Below, piece by piece: positions 17,991 through 27,504 of a stretch of DNA of 64,000 bases. The stretch lies in contig NZ_LOHE01000068.1 of the NCBI RefSeq assembly GCF_001559865.1, positions 62,001-126,000 of the forward strand, read 5' to 3'. The translations under genes were made by a program, and so were the position numbers. This DNA comes from Abyssisolibacter fermentans (lineage in GTDB: Bacteria > Bacillota > Clostridia > Tissierellales > MCWD3). A model generated the notes under the pieces. The model was not told where the DNA came from, did no database searches, and saw only the letters and a program-made list of their open reading frames with translations. The first letter of the stretch is position 1, and the number at the start of each line of letters is the position of its first letter.

Positions 17991-18575
17991 ATGTATAGAT
18001 ATATTATGGGAATAGTTGATGAAATCGGTGAAAAGTACATAGTTTTAAATAATAATGGTATAGGTTATCTTATAATGTCTTCAAAGAATACATTGGATAG
18101 GCTTTCTTTAGGCGCTGAAACCAAAATATATACTCATTTACATGTAAGAGATGATGAAATGAGTTTATATGGGTTTAATACACTAAATGAACTGAATTTA
18201 TATAAATTACTTTTGTCTGTGTCAAAGGTTGGACCTAAAGTAGGACTATCATTATTGTCAGAGCTTTCACCTGAGGAGCTTAAAAGAGCTATTTTAATGG
18301 ATGATGCTAAGCCTTTATCTAAAGCTTCTGGAGTTGGCAGTAAGACTGCAAAAAGAATAATACTTGAATTAAAAGATAAAATTGATGATAATATACTTAT
18401 AAGTAACAACGAGTCAACTACTATAGACAATAATGTTGATGAAGCACTATTTGCTTTGCAGGCCTTAGGTTATTCAAAGATGGAGATTAGTTCAGCACTA
18501 AAGAAAATAGATTGTAAATCTGATAAAACAGAAGACTTAATAAAATTAGCTTTAAAAGAATTAGCTAAAAGATAA
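17991..18575 (+). CDS. ruvA: Holliday junction branch migration protein RuvA
   Basis: A 194-residue protein that binds four-way junctions as a tetramer and loads RuvB. The N-terminal OB fold (MYRYIMGIVDEIGEKYIVLN), the helix-hairpin-helix region (SVSKVGPKVGLSLLSEL, then ASGVGSKTAKRIILELK near 112-128) and the RuvB-contacting C-terminal helix bundle (EALFALQALGYSKMEIS) are all present. GAGGAG precedes the ATG, 13 bp after ruvC. Confidence 0.97.
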   Translation: MYRYIMGIVDEIGEKYIVLNNNGIGYLIMSSKNTLDRLSLGAETKIYTHLHVRDDEMSLYGFNTLNELNLYKLLLSVSKVGPKVGLSLLSELSPEELKRAILMDDAKPLSKASGVGSKTAKRIILELKDKIDDNILISNNESTTIDNNVDEALFALQALGYSKMEISSALKKIDCKSDKTEDLIKLALKELAKR

Positions 18576-18587
18576 AGGGGTAAATGT

Positions 18588-19589
18588 ATGGAAAATGAAG
18601 ACAGAATAATAACCAGTGGATTCAAAGCTGAAGATTATGATATCGAAACTACTTTAAGACCCAAATATTTGAGTGATTATACTGGACAAGATAAAGTTAA
18701 AGAAATGTTGAACATTTTTATAAAAGCAGCAAAGGCTAGAAAAGAACCCTTAGACCATGTTTTATTATATGGACCACCGGGTCTTGGTAAAACAACACTA
18801 GCTAACATTATTTCTAATGAAATGGGAGTTAATTTGAGAATAACGTCAGGTCCAGCTATTGAAAGACCAGGTGATTTAGCTGCTATATTAACGAATCTAG
18901 GAGACAATGATGTATTGTTTATTGATGAGATCCATAGACTTAATAGAAGCGTGGAAGAGATTTTGTATCCTGCTATGGAGGACTATGTGTTAGATATAGT
19001 TATTGGTAAAGGGCCAAGTGCAAGATCTATCAGATTAGATTTAAGTAGATTTACTTTAATTGGAGCTACAACTAGAGCAGGTCTATTAACATCACCTTTA
19101 AGAGATAGATTTGGAGTTATATGCAAGCTTAATTATTATGATGTAAAAGATTTGCAAAAAATAGTAGTAAGGTCAGCAAACATTCTTGGAATTAATATAA
19201 ATGAAACAGGTGCTTATGAAATAGCAAGAAGATCTAGAGGTACGCCGAGGATCGCTAATAGAATTTTGAAAAGAGTAAGAGACTATGCTCAGGTTGTAGA
19301 AAATGGCTTTATAGACGAAAAAGTGGCTGATAGTGCTTTAAAGATGCTTGAAATTGATTCACTTGGTTTAGATAATATAGATAGAAAACTCATAATAACT
19401 ATAATAAACAACTTTGGAGGAGGACCTGTAGGGTTAGATACTCTTGCAGCATCTATAGGAGAAGAAAAAAACACAATAGAAGATGTTTATGAACCATATT
19501 TATTGCAAATTGGATTTATCAGTAGAACTCCAAGAGGAAGAGTTATAACACAGAAGGGATATAAGCATTTCAATATAAAAGATAGTTAA
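18588..19589 (+). CDS. ruvB: Holliday junction branch migration ATPase RuvB
   Basis: A 333-residue AAA+ motor that drives branch migration with RuvA. Walker A is GPPGLGKT at 62-69, Walker [10 protein letters not shown] near 110, sensor 1 LIGATTRAG and the arginine-finger region LRDRFG follow, and the C-terminal winged helix contains [18 protein letters not shown] precedes the ATG 12 bp after ruvA. Two related sequence blocks of the CTGATTATTC family lie just after its stop. Confidence 0.97.
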   Translation: MENEDRIITSGFKAEDYDIETTLRPKYLSDYTGQDKVKEMLNIFIKAAKARKEPLDHVLLYGPPGLGKTTLANIISNEMGVNLRITSGPAIERPGDLAAILTNLGDNDVLFIDEIHRLNRSVEEILYPAMEDYVLDIVIGKGPSARSIRLDLSRFTLIGATTRAGLLTSPLRDRFGVICKLNYYDVKDLQKIVVRSANILGININETGAYEIARRSRGTPRIANRILKRVRDYAQVVENGFIDEKVADSALKMLEIDSLGLDNIDRKLIITIINNFGGGPVGLDTLAASIGEEKNTIEDVYEPYLLQIGFISRTPRGRVITQKGYKHFNIKDS

Positions 19590-19590
19590 C

Positions 19591-19629
19591 CACAGATTGT
19601 TCATAGATAATTAACCTGATTATTCACAG
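19591..19629. repeat. Two direct half-sites of the CCTGATTATTC family
   Basis: CACAGATTGTTCATA at 19591-19605 and CCTGATTATTCACAG at 19615-19629 lie between ruvB and the spoIID-family gene. They resemble the arms of the palindromes at 48668 and 50129 but are arranged as direct, not inverted, copies. Confidence 0.45.
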
Positions 19630-19672
19630 TTAAATAAATAATTAGGGATAACTTACATAAGGAGAGGTTGAT

Positions 19673-21304
19673 TTGAAAAAAAGATTTATTTTTGCTTGTA
19701 TGGTTTGGTTATTTGTATTTCTAATTTACAATAACAACTATGGATATTGTAAAAACGAAGAAGATCATTATATTAGAGTTGGACTAAAAAGGGCTTCAAA
19801 TGTAAATAATTATATAAGCTTAAAAGGTAAAGATTTATTTGAAATTTGTTATTTAAATGATGAAGATTCTTTTGCTGCTGTAATAGATAATTTTAGCAAT
19901 AATGATTTTTATATACAATTTGATGAATATTATAATTATAATGATGGGAAACATATAAGAATAACTGAAAATACTGAAAATGCTGACTGTGGTCCAATTC
20001 ATTTAGAGATAAAAAAAGAATTCAAATCATATGAAGAGGCACAAAATTACATAAAGAAGAATAAAAAAAATGGTGTAAATTTATATCCTGCATATGATGG
20101 AGAATTTAAAGTATGGTGTGGACAATTTAGAAGTGTTAATGAGGCTAATAAATATAAATCAAAATTGAAGTATCTTAATAAGAGTTTAAATGTTATTAAC
20201 AATGACAAATTTAGAGTATTGTTTATTGATCAAGAAGAAATACTACTTGCTTTTAATTTAGATCAAAATTTATTTATTTATAGCAAAGAAAAAAGTGATA
20301 TTCCTTTAGTCAATGTTGATGATAAAAAATATAGAGGATACATTACATTTACTTATAATGATGGCGAACTGATTCCAATTAACTATATAAAGTTAAATGA
20401 ATATTTATATGGAGTAGTAGCAAAAGAAATTTCAAGTACATGGCCTATTGAGAGTATTAAAGCCCAAGCGGTTGCAGCTAGAAATTATGCAATAATTTAT
20501 ATGGGCAAAAATACATATTCGGGATATGACTTAGATGATACTCAAAATAATCAGGCATATGAAGGATATGGCTTAGAAAAAACAATAATAAATAAAGCTG
20601 TTGATGAAACAAAAAATATTGTTGTAAAATATAAAGGCAAAATTGTTCCAACATATTATCACTCTACAAGTGGAGGGCACACAGAGAATAGTGAAAATAT
20701 CTGGGAAAATTATGTAGGATACTTAAGAGGTATAGAAGACTATTTTTCATTAGGTTCTCCAAATGATTCTTGGGAGTTGATATTAAAAAAAGAAGAAATA
20801 GATCAGATATTAAAAGAGAACGAATATGATATTGGTTCAGTAGAGAATATTGAAATTTTAGAGACATCAGAATATGGAAGAGTATTACAGCTTTTGATAC
20901 AAGGAACAAAAGATAGTATAGTTTTTAATAAAGGAAAAGCAAGATTAGTATTTGGAACTAGAAGACTTAAAAGTAATTGGTTTGATATATACAGTGATGC
21001 AGATGTTTGTGTATTTAATCCAGATACTAATGAAATTGAGAAATCAAGAATTAATAATATGAGTATTTTAAGTGAAGATAAAAAAAGTAAATCTAAAAAA
21101 AATAACAAAAAATATTATGTTATGGATGGAGAGCAAATTAAAGCAATACCAAATGATGCTAACGAATATACAATTTTAGGCAGAGGATGGGGTCATGGCT
21201 TAGGAATGAGTCAATGGGGCTCTAAAACTATGGCTGAACAAGGTTATTCTTATAAAGAGATATTATCGCATTATTATACAGATATAACTATAGAACACGA
21301 GTAA
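19673..21304 (+). CDS. SpoIID/LytB-family protein with SPOR domain
   Basis: A 543-residue exported protein. A signal or anchor (FIFACMVWLFVFLIY) is followed by a SPOR-like peptidoglycan-binding domain around 115-175 (GEFKVWCGQFRSVNEANKYK) and the SpoIID domain around 240-400 with LNEYLYGVVAKEIS, IKAQAVAARNYAI and YYHSTSGGHTENS, closing with GRGWGHGLGMSQWG. SpoIID is a lytic transglycosylase acting on glycan strands during engulfment. This paralogue between ruvB and queA may instead serve spore or wall remodelling. It starts at TTG 19673 after AAGGAGAGG. Confidence 0.88.
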   Translation: MKKRFIFACMVWLFVFLIYNNNYGYCKNEEDHYIRVGLKRASNVNNYISLKGKDLFEICYLNDEDSFAAVIDNFSNNDFYIQFDEYYNYNDGKHIRITENTENADCGPIHLEIKKEFKSYEEAQNYIKKNKKNGVNLYPAYDGEFKVWCGQFRSVNEANKYKSKLKYLNKSLNVINNDKFRVLFIDQEEILLAFNLDQNLFIYSKEKSDIPLVNVDDKKYRGYITFTYNDGELIPINYIKLNEYLYGVVAKEISSTWPIESIKAQAVAARNYAIIYMGKNTYSGYDLDDTQNNQAYEGYGLEKTIINKAVDETKNIVVKYKGKIVPTYYHSTSGGHTENSENIWENYVGYLRGIEDYFSLGSPNDSWELILKKEEIDQILKENEYDIGSVENIEILETSEYGRVLQLLIQGTKDSIVFNKGKARLVFGTRRLKSNWFDIYSDADVCVFNPDTNEIEKSRINNMSILSEDKKSKSKKNNKKYYVMDGEQIKAIPNDANEYTILGRGWGHGLGMSQWGSKTMAEQGYSYKEILSHYYTDITIEHE

Positions 21305-21316
21305 AGGATGATGACA

Positions 21317-22342
21317 TTGAAAAGGACAGACTTTTATTATAATTTACCACAAGAACTGATTGCACAAGTTCCTTTGAAACAAAGAGAAAAGTCGAAATTA
21401 ATGGTATTGGACAAAGAAAATGGAGATATAAAACATAGACATTTTGAGAATATCATAGAATATTTAAACGAAGGAGATTGCTTAGTTTTAAATAATACAA
21501 GGGTAATACCTGCAAGAATATTTGGTAAAAGAAAAAATACTGGTGGAGTGGTTGAATTTTTATTGTTAACAAGAATAGAAGGAGATAAATGGGAAACATT
21601 AGTAAAACCCGGTAAAAAGGCTAAGGTAGGAGATACAATTGTCTTTGGCAATGGGGTGTTAGAAGCTGTTGTATTAGACATTAAAGATGGAGGAATAAGA
21701 ATAATAGAGTTTATATATGATGGTATATTTGAAGAGATATTAGACGCTTTGGGTGAAATGCCTTTGCCACCATACATAAAAGAAAAATTAGAAGATAAAG
21801 AAAGATACCAAACAGTTTATTCCAAAAAAGAAGGTTCTGCTGCTGCACCAACAGCAGGCTTACATTTTACTCAGGAACTTATAAATGAAATTAAAGAAAA
21901 GGGTATAAATATAGCTTATGTTACACTTCATGTTGGTTTGGGAACTTTTAGACCAGTAAAAGTGGATGATTTAAGTGATCATAAAATGCACAATGAATAT
22001 TATGAAGTTGACAAAAAAACAGCTGATTTGATAAATAAAACTAAAGCAGAAGGCAAAAAAATTATTGCTGTTGGAACTACATCTACAAGAACTTTAGAAT
22101 CTATATGTAATGACGAAGGTTTAGTAGAGGCAAAAAGTGGATGGACAGATATATTTATTTATCCTGGTTATAAATTTAAGGTGATTGACTCACTTATAAC
22201 AAATTTTCATCTGCCTGAATCAACATTAATTATGTTAATTAGTGCTTTTTCATCTAGAGAAAATGTATTAAATGCTTATAAAGTTGCAGTAAGTGAAAAA
22301 TATAGATTTTTTAGTTTTGGAGATGCTATGTTAATCCAATAA
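21317..22342 (+). CDS. queA: S-adenosylmethionine:tRNA ribosyltransferase-isomerase QueA
   Basis: A 341-residue enzyme that makes epoxyqueuosine on tRNA by transferring and rearranging the ribosyl part of SAM. Typical blocks are [16 protein letters not shown] at the start, [27 protein letters not shown] and [18 protein letters not shown]. Three in-frame starts exist; TTG 21317 lies 9 nt after AAAGG and gives the usual N-terminus, while ATG 21308 and 21311 are too close to it. tgt follows, so both queuosine steps are co-transcribed. Confidence 0.95.
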   Translation: MKRTDFYYNLPQELIAQVPLKQREKSKLMVLDKENGDIKHRHFENIIEYLNEGDCLVLNNTRVIPARIFGKRKNTGGVVEFLLLTRIEGDKWETLVKPGKKAKVGDTIVFGNGVLEAVVLDIKDGGIRIIEFIYDGIFEEILDALGEMPLPPYIKEKLEDKERYQTVYSKKEGSAAAPTAGLHFTQELINEIKEKGINIAYVTLHVGLGTFRPVKVDDLSDHKMHNEYYEVDKKTADLINKTKAEGKKIIAVGTTSTRTLESICNDEGLVEAKSGWTDIFIYPGYKFKVIDSLITNFHLPESTLIMLISAFSSRENVLNAYKVAVSEKYRFFSFGDAMLIQ

Positions 22343-22405
22343 ATGAGTTAAGATATGCATATAATGGCTAGAAGTAAAAAATACAGACAGTAGGAGGAAA
22401 CATAA

Positions 22406-23524
<1,119 letters not shown>

Positions 23525-23585
23525 TAAAGGATTTTCAATTATTTTGTTGAATAAATATAAAGTATGATGAAAGGAGGGGTTATCT

Positions 23586-23870
23586 TTGCCAGCAAATATG
23601 GGAGGATTAATATTACCTATTCTTCTTTTAGTGGTTTTCTATTTTCTTTTAATAAGACCTCAGAAAAAAAGAGAAAAGAAAATTAAAGAAATGAGAGAAG
23701 CTATTAAAGTTGGTGATAATATTATCACTATAGGTGGTATTCATGGAAAAGTTACAAAGATTAAGGATGATGTAATTGCTATTGAAGTAGGTGCAGACAA
23801 AGTTAAATTCAATGTTTCTAAATGGAGCATTGGAAGCGTTGTTGATAATGGATTAAACGAACAAAAGTAA
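23586..23870 (+). CDS. yajC: Preprotein translocase subunit YajC
   Basis: A 94-residue single-span membrane protein that associates with SecDF. The span LILPILLLVVFYFLLI is followed by RPQKKREKKIKEMREAIKVG and a small beta domain (IITIGGIHGKVTKI). It starts at TTG 23586 after AAAGGAGGGG. In related genomes SCIFF and secDF come close behind; here an island of mobile debris intervenes. A terminator follows. Confidence 0.95.
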   Translation: MPANMGGLILPILLLVVFYFLLIRPQKKREKKIKEMREAIKVGDNIITIGGIHGKVTKIKDDVIAIEVGADKVKFNVSKWSIGSVVDNGLNEQK

Positions 23871-23878
23871 GTATATTG

Positions 23879-23926
23879 AACACTCTAAGTTATTGTATGT
23901 ATATACATAGCTAGAGTGTTTTTTAT
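23879..23926 (+). terminator. Terminator of the queA-tgt-yajC transcript
   Basis: AACACTCTA at 23879-23887 pairs with TAGAGTGTT at 23912-23920, followed by TTTTTAT. It marks the boundary between the housekeeping block and the accessory island. Confidence 0.9.
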
Positions 23927-23960
23927 TGGAATGATAATATAATGGTGAATTTCTGCGTTA

Positions 23961-24055
23961 AGCAGGGAACCCAAATCTTTGATTTGGAGTGAGTTGCTTA
24001 CTCCTAGGAACAAAGTGAGTAGGAGTTACAAATTGAAAGATTAATGTAAGACACA
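23961..24055 (+). repeat. Dispersed copy of the 222-bp repeat family
   Basis: GCAGGGAACCCAAATCTTTG followed by GATTTGGAGTGAGT, then GCTTACTCCTAGGAACAAAG, GTGAGTAGGAGTTACA and ATTGAAAGATTAATGTAAGA reproduces the core of the repeats at 6160-7055, with the internal AT-rich part missing. It stands at the left edge of the accessory island. Confidence 0.85.
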
Positions 24056-24145
24056 TAAAAAAGTAAAACATACAAAATGTAAAAACAAAATTAAGTGTAA
24101 ATGCCAATACTCAAATGCAGAAAATATTAATTTCAAAATGTAGTT

Positions 24146-24579
24146 TTATGACAATAAATCTGTGTTTATTTTACTGTCTTCTTTAGATAATTTATCTTTT
24201 ATTCTATAAGAATGTCCTGAAATCTTTATTATATGAAAATGGTGATGTAGTCTATCCAATATAGCGTTAGCTATTATTGAATCACTGAATATTTGTCACC
24301 ATTTACTAAAAGGTTGATTTGTAGTAATAATTGTAGATTTCTTTTCATATTTTTTAGCTATTATGAAAGAATAGATTGGCACCTTGTTTATCTACTGGTA
24401 AATATCCTATTTGTTATTCAAGCTCTCTCGTTTTTAAATACTTTTCTTTCTGTTAATTCAAGTAAATCTACTAATGATACCTCCTCTTTGCATATTAAAT
24501 CAAGATAATTAGGTAAATAACTACGTATTTTTTCGAGTTTTAGTCTCTAAATTGTTAATAATCTATTGTAATTACTCAT
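24146..24579 (-). pseudogene. Broken IS21-family ATPase (istB) remnant
   Basis: On the minus strand GAGGAGGAAAAG precedes an ATG at 24579 giving MSNYNRLLTI and a stop; a shifted frame continues LKLEKIRSYLPNYLDLICKE and DLLELTERKVFKNERA, the IstB N-terminus. The middle with the Walker motifs is lost. The 3' part reads SFIIAKKYEKKSTIITTNQP, FSKW-stop, then DSIIANAILDRLHHHFHIIK and a normal-looking end. IstB helps the IS21 transposase; this copy has stops, shifts and a deletion and is dead. No istA is seen. Confidence 0.85.
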
Positions 24580-24602
24580 CTTTTCCTCCTCATCAAATGC
24601 TT

Positions 24603-24680
24603 GAGCCGTATGATGGTAAACTATCAAGTACGGTTCGTAGAGGAGAAAGAGGGAGAAATTCTTCATATTTACTCGACTAT
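24603..24680 (+). mobile_element. 3' end of a group II intron (domain V and part of VI)
   Basis: GAGCCGTATG at 24603-24612 pairs with AAGTACGGTTC at 24626-24636 around GATGG-TAAA-CTATC. This 34-nt fold with the AGC catalytic triad is a textbook domain V. About 40 bases later TACTCGACTAT resembles the intron 3' end. No intron-encoded reverse transcriptase or upstream domains remain; the sequence switches straight into the istB relic. After it (about 24682-24780) comes a more GC-rich stretch of unknown origin that may be the old 3' exon. Confidence 0.8.
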
Positions 24681-24806
24681 CAGACCCTGACCTGGAATCT
24701 TGAGGGCTGTTATACCGATCTTATGGGCGGCGAGTACCTGATTAATGTAATACAGTCCAAAATTTCCTCGAACACCAGGAGACATTTAGTAAATATGTAA
24801 AATACA

Positions 24807-24856
24807 TTGACTTTTAATAAATAATTTAGTATAATTCATATATATACCATGGTATA
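24807..24856 (+). promoter_or_regulatory. Near-consensus promoter and palindrome for the RiPP cassette
   Basis: TTGACT at 24807-24812 and TATAAT at 24830-24835 are separated by exactly 17 bp. The perfect palindrome TATACCATGGTATA occupies 24843-24856, where transcription should start. It could be an operator for a dimeric repressor or the base of a 5' hairpin. The peptide gene starts 49 bp further on. Confidence 0.85.
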
Positions 24857-24904
24857 ATAAAAAATAAATGTAACATAATGTCATATCAGGGAGGTGAAAA
24901 TATA

Positions 24905-25012
24905 ATGAAAATGAAGCCAGTTGTTAAAGCTAGTTGGAAATTACAAAAAATAGTTAAGCGTGAGGGAAACCAAATGATAGGAATTGGTAATCAGTGGTGT
25001 TGTGAATACTAA
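24905..25012 (+). CDS. Putative RiPP precursor peptide ending in WCCEY
   Basis: A 35-residue peptide: lysine-rich leader-like half MKMKPVVKASWKLQKIVKRE, then GNQMIGIGNQWCCEY. Support: its own strong promoter, ribosome site GGGAGGTG at 8 nt, two adjacent Cys at the C-terminus, a strong terminator right after it, and a radical SAM/SPASM maturase 298 bp downstream. This mirrors the SCIFF pair 3 kb away. I cannot place it in a named precursor family; a thioether-bridged or otherwise cross-linked product is inferred. A Met3 start would also be possible. Confidence 0.72.
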   Translation: MKMKPVVKASWKLQKIVKREGNQMIGIGNQWCCEY

Positions 25013-25077
25013 ACTTAATAAAGTGGTTTAGATTACTCTCTTACTGAATATTTGATTCGAAAAAAGCTAAGCTACAT

Positions 25078-25128
25078 AACCCTTCTATCACAATAATCTA
25101 AAGTGTTCAGTGATAGAAGGGTTTTTTA
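25078..25128 (+). terminator. Terminator between the peptide and maturase genes
   Basis: AACCCTTCTATCAC at 25078-25091 is the perfect complement of GTGATAGAAGGGTT at 25110-25123, followed by TTTTAT. Sited between precursor and enzyme genes, it would give much more peptide mRNA than enzyme mRNA through partial read-through. Confidence 0.93.
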
Positions 25129-25310
25129 TCACAGATAACATCCTGTCAAACATTTTGATTATTATGGTTCGCGGCAATGTATTTGTTGTGAAATTATGTG
25201 TGCGCCATAATCTTGGTGGAGATGATTGATATTTGGTATATATACTTTGGACATTATCGGCAAGCGTGGGACTTCATTAACACAAAAATCAGCTTTAGGG
25301 AGGGAAAGTG

Positions 25311-26660
25311 ATGAAATTAATTAAACATATGATATTTGTAGACATACACGATAACAAAAAACTGTTGATAAATTCTTTAACAGGCACTATGGACGAAATT
25401 GATGCCCCTATTTACGAAACTTTGTCCAAGTGGCAGGCTTGTGAAGAGATTATAACGGAGAATGATTTGGAGGCTGAGTTATTGAGCAATCTCCAATCTA
25501 GGGGATATCTGGTAAATAATACTGAAGAGGAAATAGCCAAAAAGAATGAAATTTTAAAGGTATTGCGCAATGAGCACGTTAAAAGGCAAAAAGAACAAAG
25601 AACTATCACCTTTGTTATGACTTATGACTGCAACTTCAGATGCCCTTATTGCTTTGAGGGTGATGCTAATCTTAAAAAAGAGGTCATAACTCCTGAACAA
25701 ATTGATGCCGCTTTAAAGCTTGCGGGTGAGGGCGTGCAGGATATATGTATTTTTGGAGGAGAGCCGTTACTTCCAAAGAACAGATCCGCTTTGGAACATC
25801 TTTTTAATAAAGCCTCCGACAAAACATATCAAATTTTCACCAATGGGTATTATCTGACAGAATTCCTTGATTTAATTTTGTCTGTAAATATTTCTCAAGT
25901 TCTAGTCACTTTAGATGGCGATGAAGAATCTCACAATAGCAGGAGGGTCTTAGCTAACGGAAAGCCTACGTTCAAAAAAATTATGGATGGTGTAGAGAAG
26001 TGTTTAGAAAGCGGGATAAATATTCGAATCAGAATGAACCTTGACAAAAGCAATTGCGAGGAAGGAATTAATTTAAGAGAAAAGCTTCTTGACAGATTTT
26101 CAGGATATAAGGACAATTTATCGTTTGAATTGACTACACTGCTTGGAGACTCTTATGATGAACGATCTGATATAATGACTGAAATATATCATTCGGATAT
26201 AAAGTACTCGTCCGTGGATAGGGAAAGAATAAACAATTTTATAACTAAAAAAAATTCAATACTAGATCACTTAGTGTATGGAAGAGACATAAATCCTTTG
26301 TACTCCTATTGCTACGCCCACGTAGATGGCATGGTGTTTGACCCCTATGGCGATATTTATCCATGCTTAGGGTGTGTTGGTGAGGATCGTTTTACTATAG
26401 GAAAGTATCATCCCTTAATTGAGTTCAAGGAAAACTCAATACGTAACCGTAATATAGAAAAAATTCCTGAATGCAGGGATTGTATATATTCTCTTCTTTG
26501 CGGAGGAGGCTGTCCTTTGAAGTTAGATGGAGACGGTGATTTTTTCAGGCCTGTGTGCTATTCCGTCAAAACTCTTTTACATAAACAGCTTCCCTTATTT
26601 TATAAAAAAATGGAAGAATCTATGAAAAAAACCGAGGAAGCAGTAAATAGTGCCGATTGA
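25311..26660 (+). CDS. Radical SAM/SPASM peptide maturase
   Basis: A 449-residue enzyme. The N-terminal 95 residues resemble the peptide-binding front part of SCIFF-type maturases. The radical SAM cluster motif CNFRCPYC has C107, C111 and C114; GGEPLLP follows. The C-terminal SPASM region holds auxiliary-cluster Cys in YCYAHVDG, YPCLGC, ECRDCIYSLLCGGGCP and VCYS. Such enzymes cross-link Cys or aromatic side chains of short peptides; the 35-residue peptide upstream is the likely substrate. ATG 25311 sits 6 nt after GGGAGGG; the stop of a 29-codon frame overlaps it (TGATG). Codon use is visibly richer in G and C than in the neighbours, suggesting transfer. No transporter or protease gene accompanies it. 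Confidence 0.88.
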   Translation: MKLIKHMIFVDIHDNKKLLINSLTGTMDEIDAPIYETLSKWQACEEIITENDLEAELLSNLQSRGYLVNNTEEEIAKKNEILKVLRNEHVKRQKEQRTITFVMTYDCNFRCPYCFEGDANLKKEVITPEQIDAALKLAGEGVQDICIFGGEPLLPKNRSALEHLFNKASDKTYQIFTNGYYLTEFLDLILSVNISQVLVTLDGDEESHNSRRVLANGKPTFKKIMDGVEKCLESGINIRIRMNLDKSNCEEGINLREKLLDRFSGYKDNLSFELTTLLGDSYDERSDIMTEIYHSDIKYSSVDRERINNFITKKNSILDHLVYGRDINPLYSYCYAHVDGMVFDPYGDIYPCLGCVGEDRFTIGKYHPLIEFKENSIRNRNIEKIPECRDCIYSLLCGGGCPLKLDGDGDFFRPVCYSVKTLLHKQLPLFYKKMEESMKKTEEAVNSAD

Positions 26661-26733
26661 CTTTAGTTTTATCAATGATTTGTTTAAGGATAACTATTGT
26701 GTATATTATGGAAGAACAGCTAAATAACCTTAA

Positions 26734-27243
26734 ATGATAATAAAATTATTAATATTGCAATACTTACATAATTTTTCAGATAGACAAGTAATAGAAGAAG
26801 CAAACGTAAATATAGCATACATGTGGTTTTTAGGGATAAATCCAGAAGAAGAATTACTGGAGGCAAGTTTACTTTCAAAATTCAGGAGACAAAGATTAAA
26901 AGATATATCAATAGATGACATAATGAAAGAAATAATTATACAATGCATAAATAAAGGGATAATAAAAGAAAAATCAGTAAGTATTGATAGTACACATACT
27001 GAGGCAAATACAATAAAAAAAGTTCCAGAAAGAATAATGAAACACCTATCAAAAAAGATAATAAAAGAAGTAGAATAATCAGCTCCAGAATTAAAAAAAG
27101 ATAAATACAGAAATACCAAATTATAGAAAAATAGAAGACCATAAAGAAGCTAAGGAAACAATGGAAAATTACCTAGAAGACTTAATGAACACTGTACAAG
27201 AAAACCTTGAAAAAGAGAATGAGAAAAATACGTCAGATTGTTA
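26734..27243 (+). pseudogene. IS1182-family transposase fragment
   Basis: An internal piece of a transposase: LLILQYLHNFSDRQVIEEAN, YMWFLGINPEEELLEASLLS and SVSIDSTHTEANT match the N-terminal half of IS1182-type enzymes. The frame stops at 27078, and a shifted frame continues IPNYRKIEDHKEAKETMENY and LEDLMNTVQENLEKENEK to a stop at 27243. The start and the catalytic C-terminal half are missing, so it is inactive. It forms the right border of the accessory island. Confidence 0.85.
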
Positions 27244-27265
27244 ATGTTCAGTCTGACGTATTTTT
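27224..27265. terminator. Terminator-like hairpin at the end of the IS remnant
   Basis: AAAAATACGTCAGA at 27224-27237 pairs perfectly with TCTGACGTATTTTT at 27252-27265 (14 bp). A and T runs on both sides allow bidirectional action. It overlaps the end of the shifted transposase frame. The stretch from here to 27504 shows no gene. Confidence 0.88.
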
Positions 27266-27504
27266 GCATAATATAGGATTTTAGCAACTTAAAATAGTTT
27301 GAAATCAGCGTTTTTTTATATAAATTAAGATAAACAGTCTGATTTAAAGCACAACAAATGGAGAATCAACAACACATAAACACTGTTTATTAAATAGATT
27401 AATAGAAGTATGGTTAAAAAATTAATAATTAAGATTTTTTATACTTAGTAATAAATGAATGATTAATGCATAAATATTGAGTAAGGGTTGTAGGAGGTGA
27501 ATGT

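Noticed and set aside
24552-24800. 82-codon frame across the intron end
   Set aside because: It runs through the antisense of the istB start and through domain V of the intron, which are not protein-coding on this strand. No ribosome site.
25013-25310. Further Cys-rich peptide genes between the WCCEY peptide and its maturase
   Set aside because: I read all three frames on the plus strand and found no second short frame with both a ribosome site and Cys residues; only the 29-codon frame noted separately.
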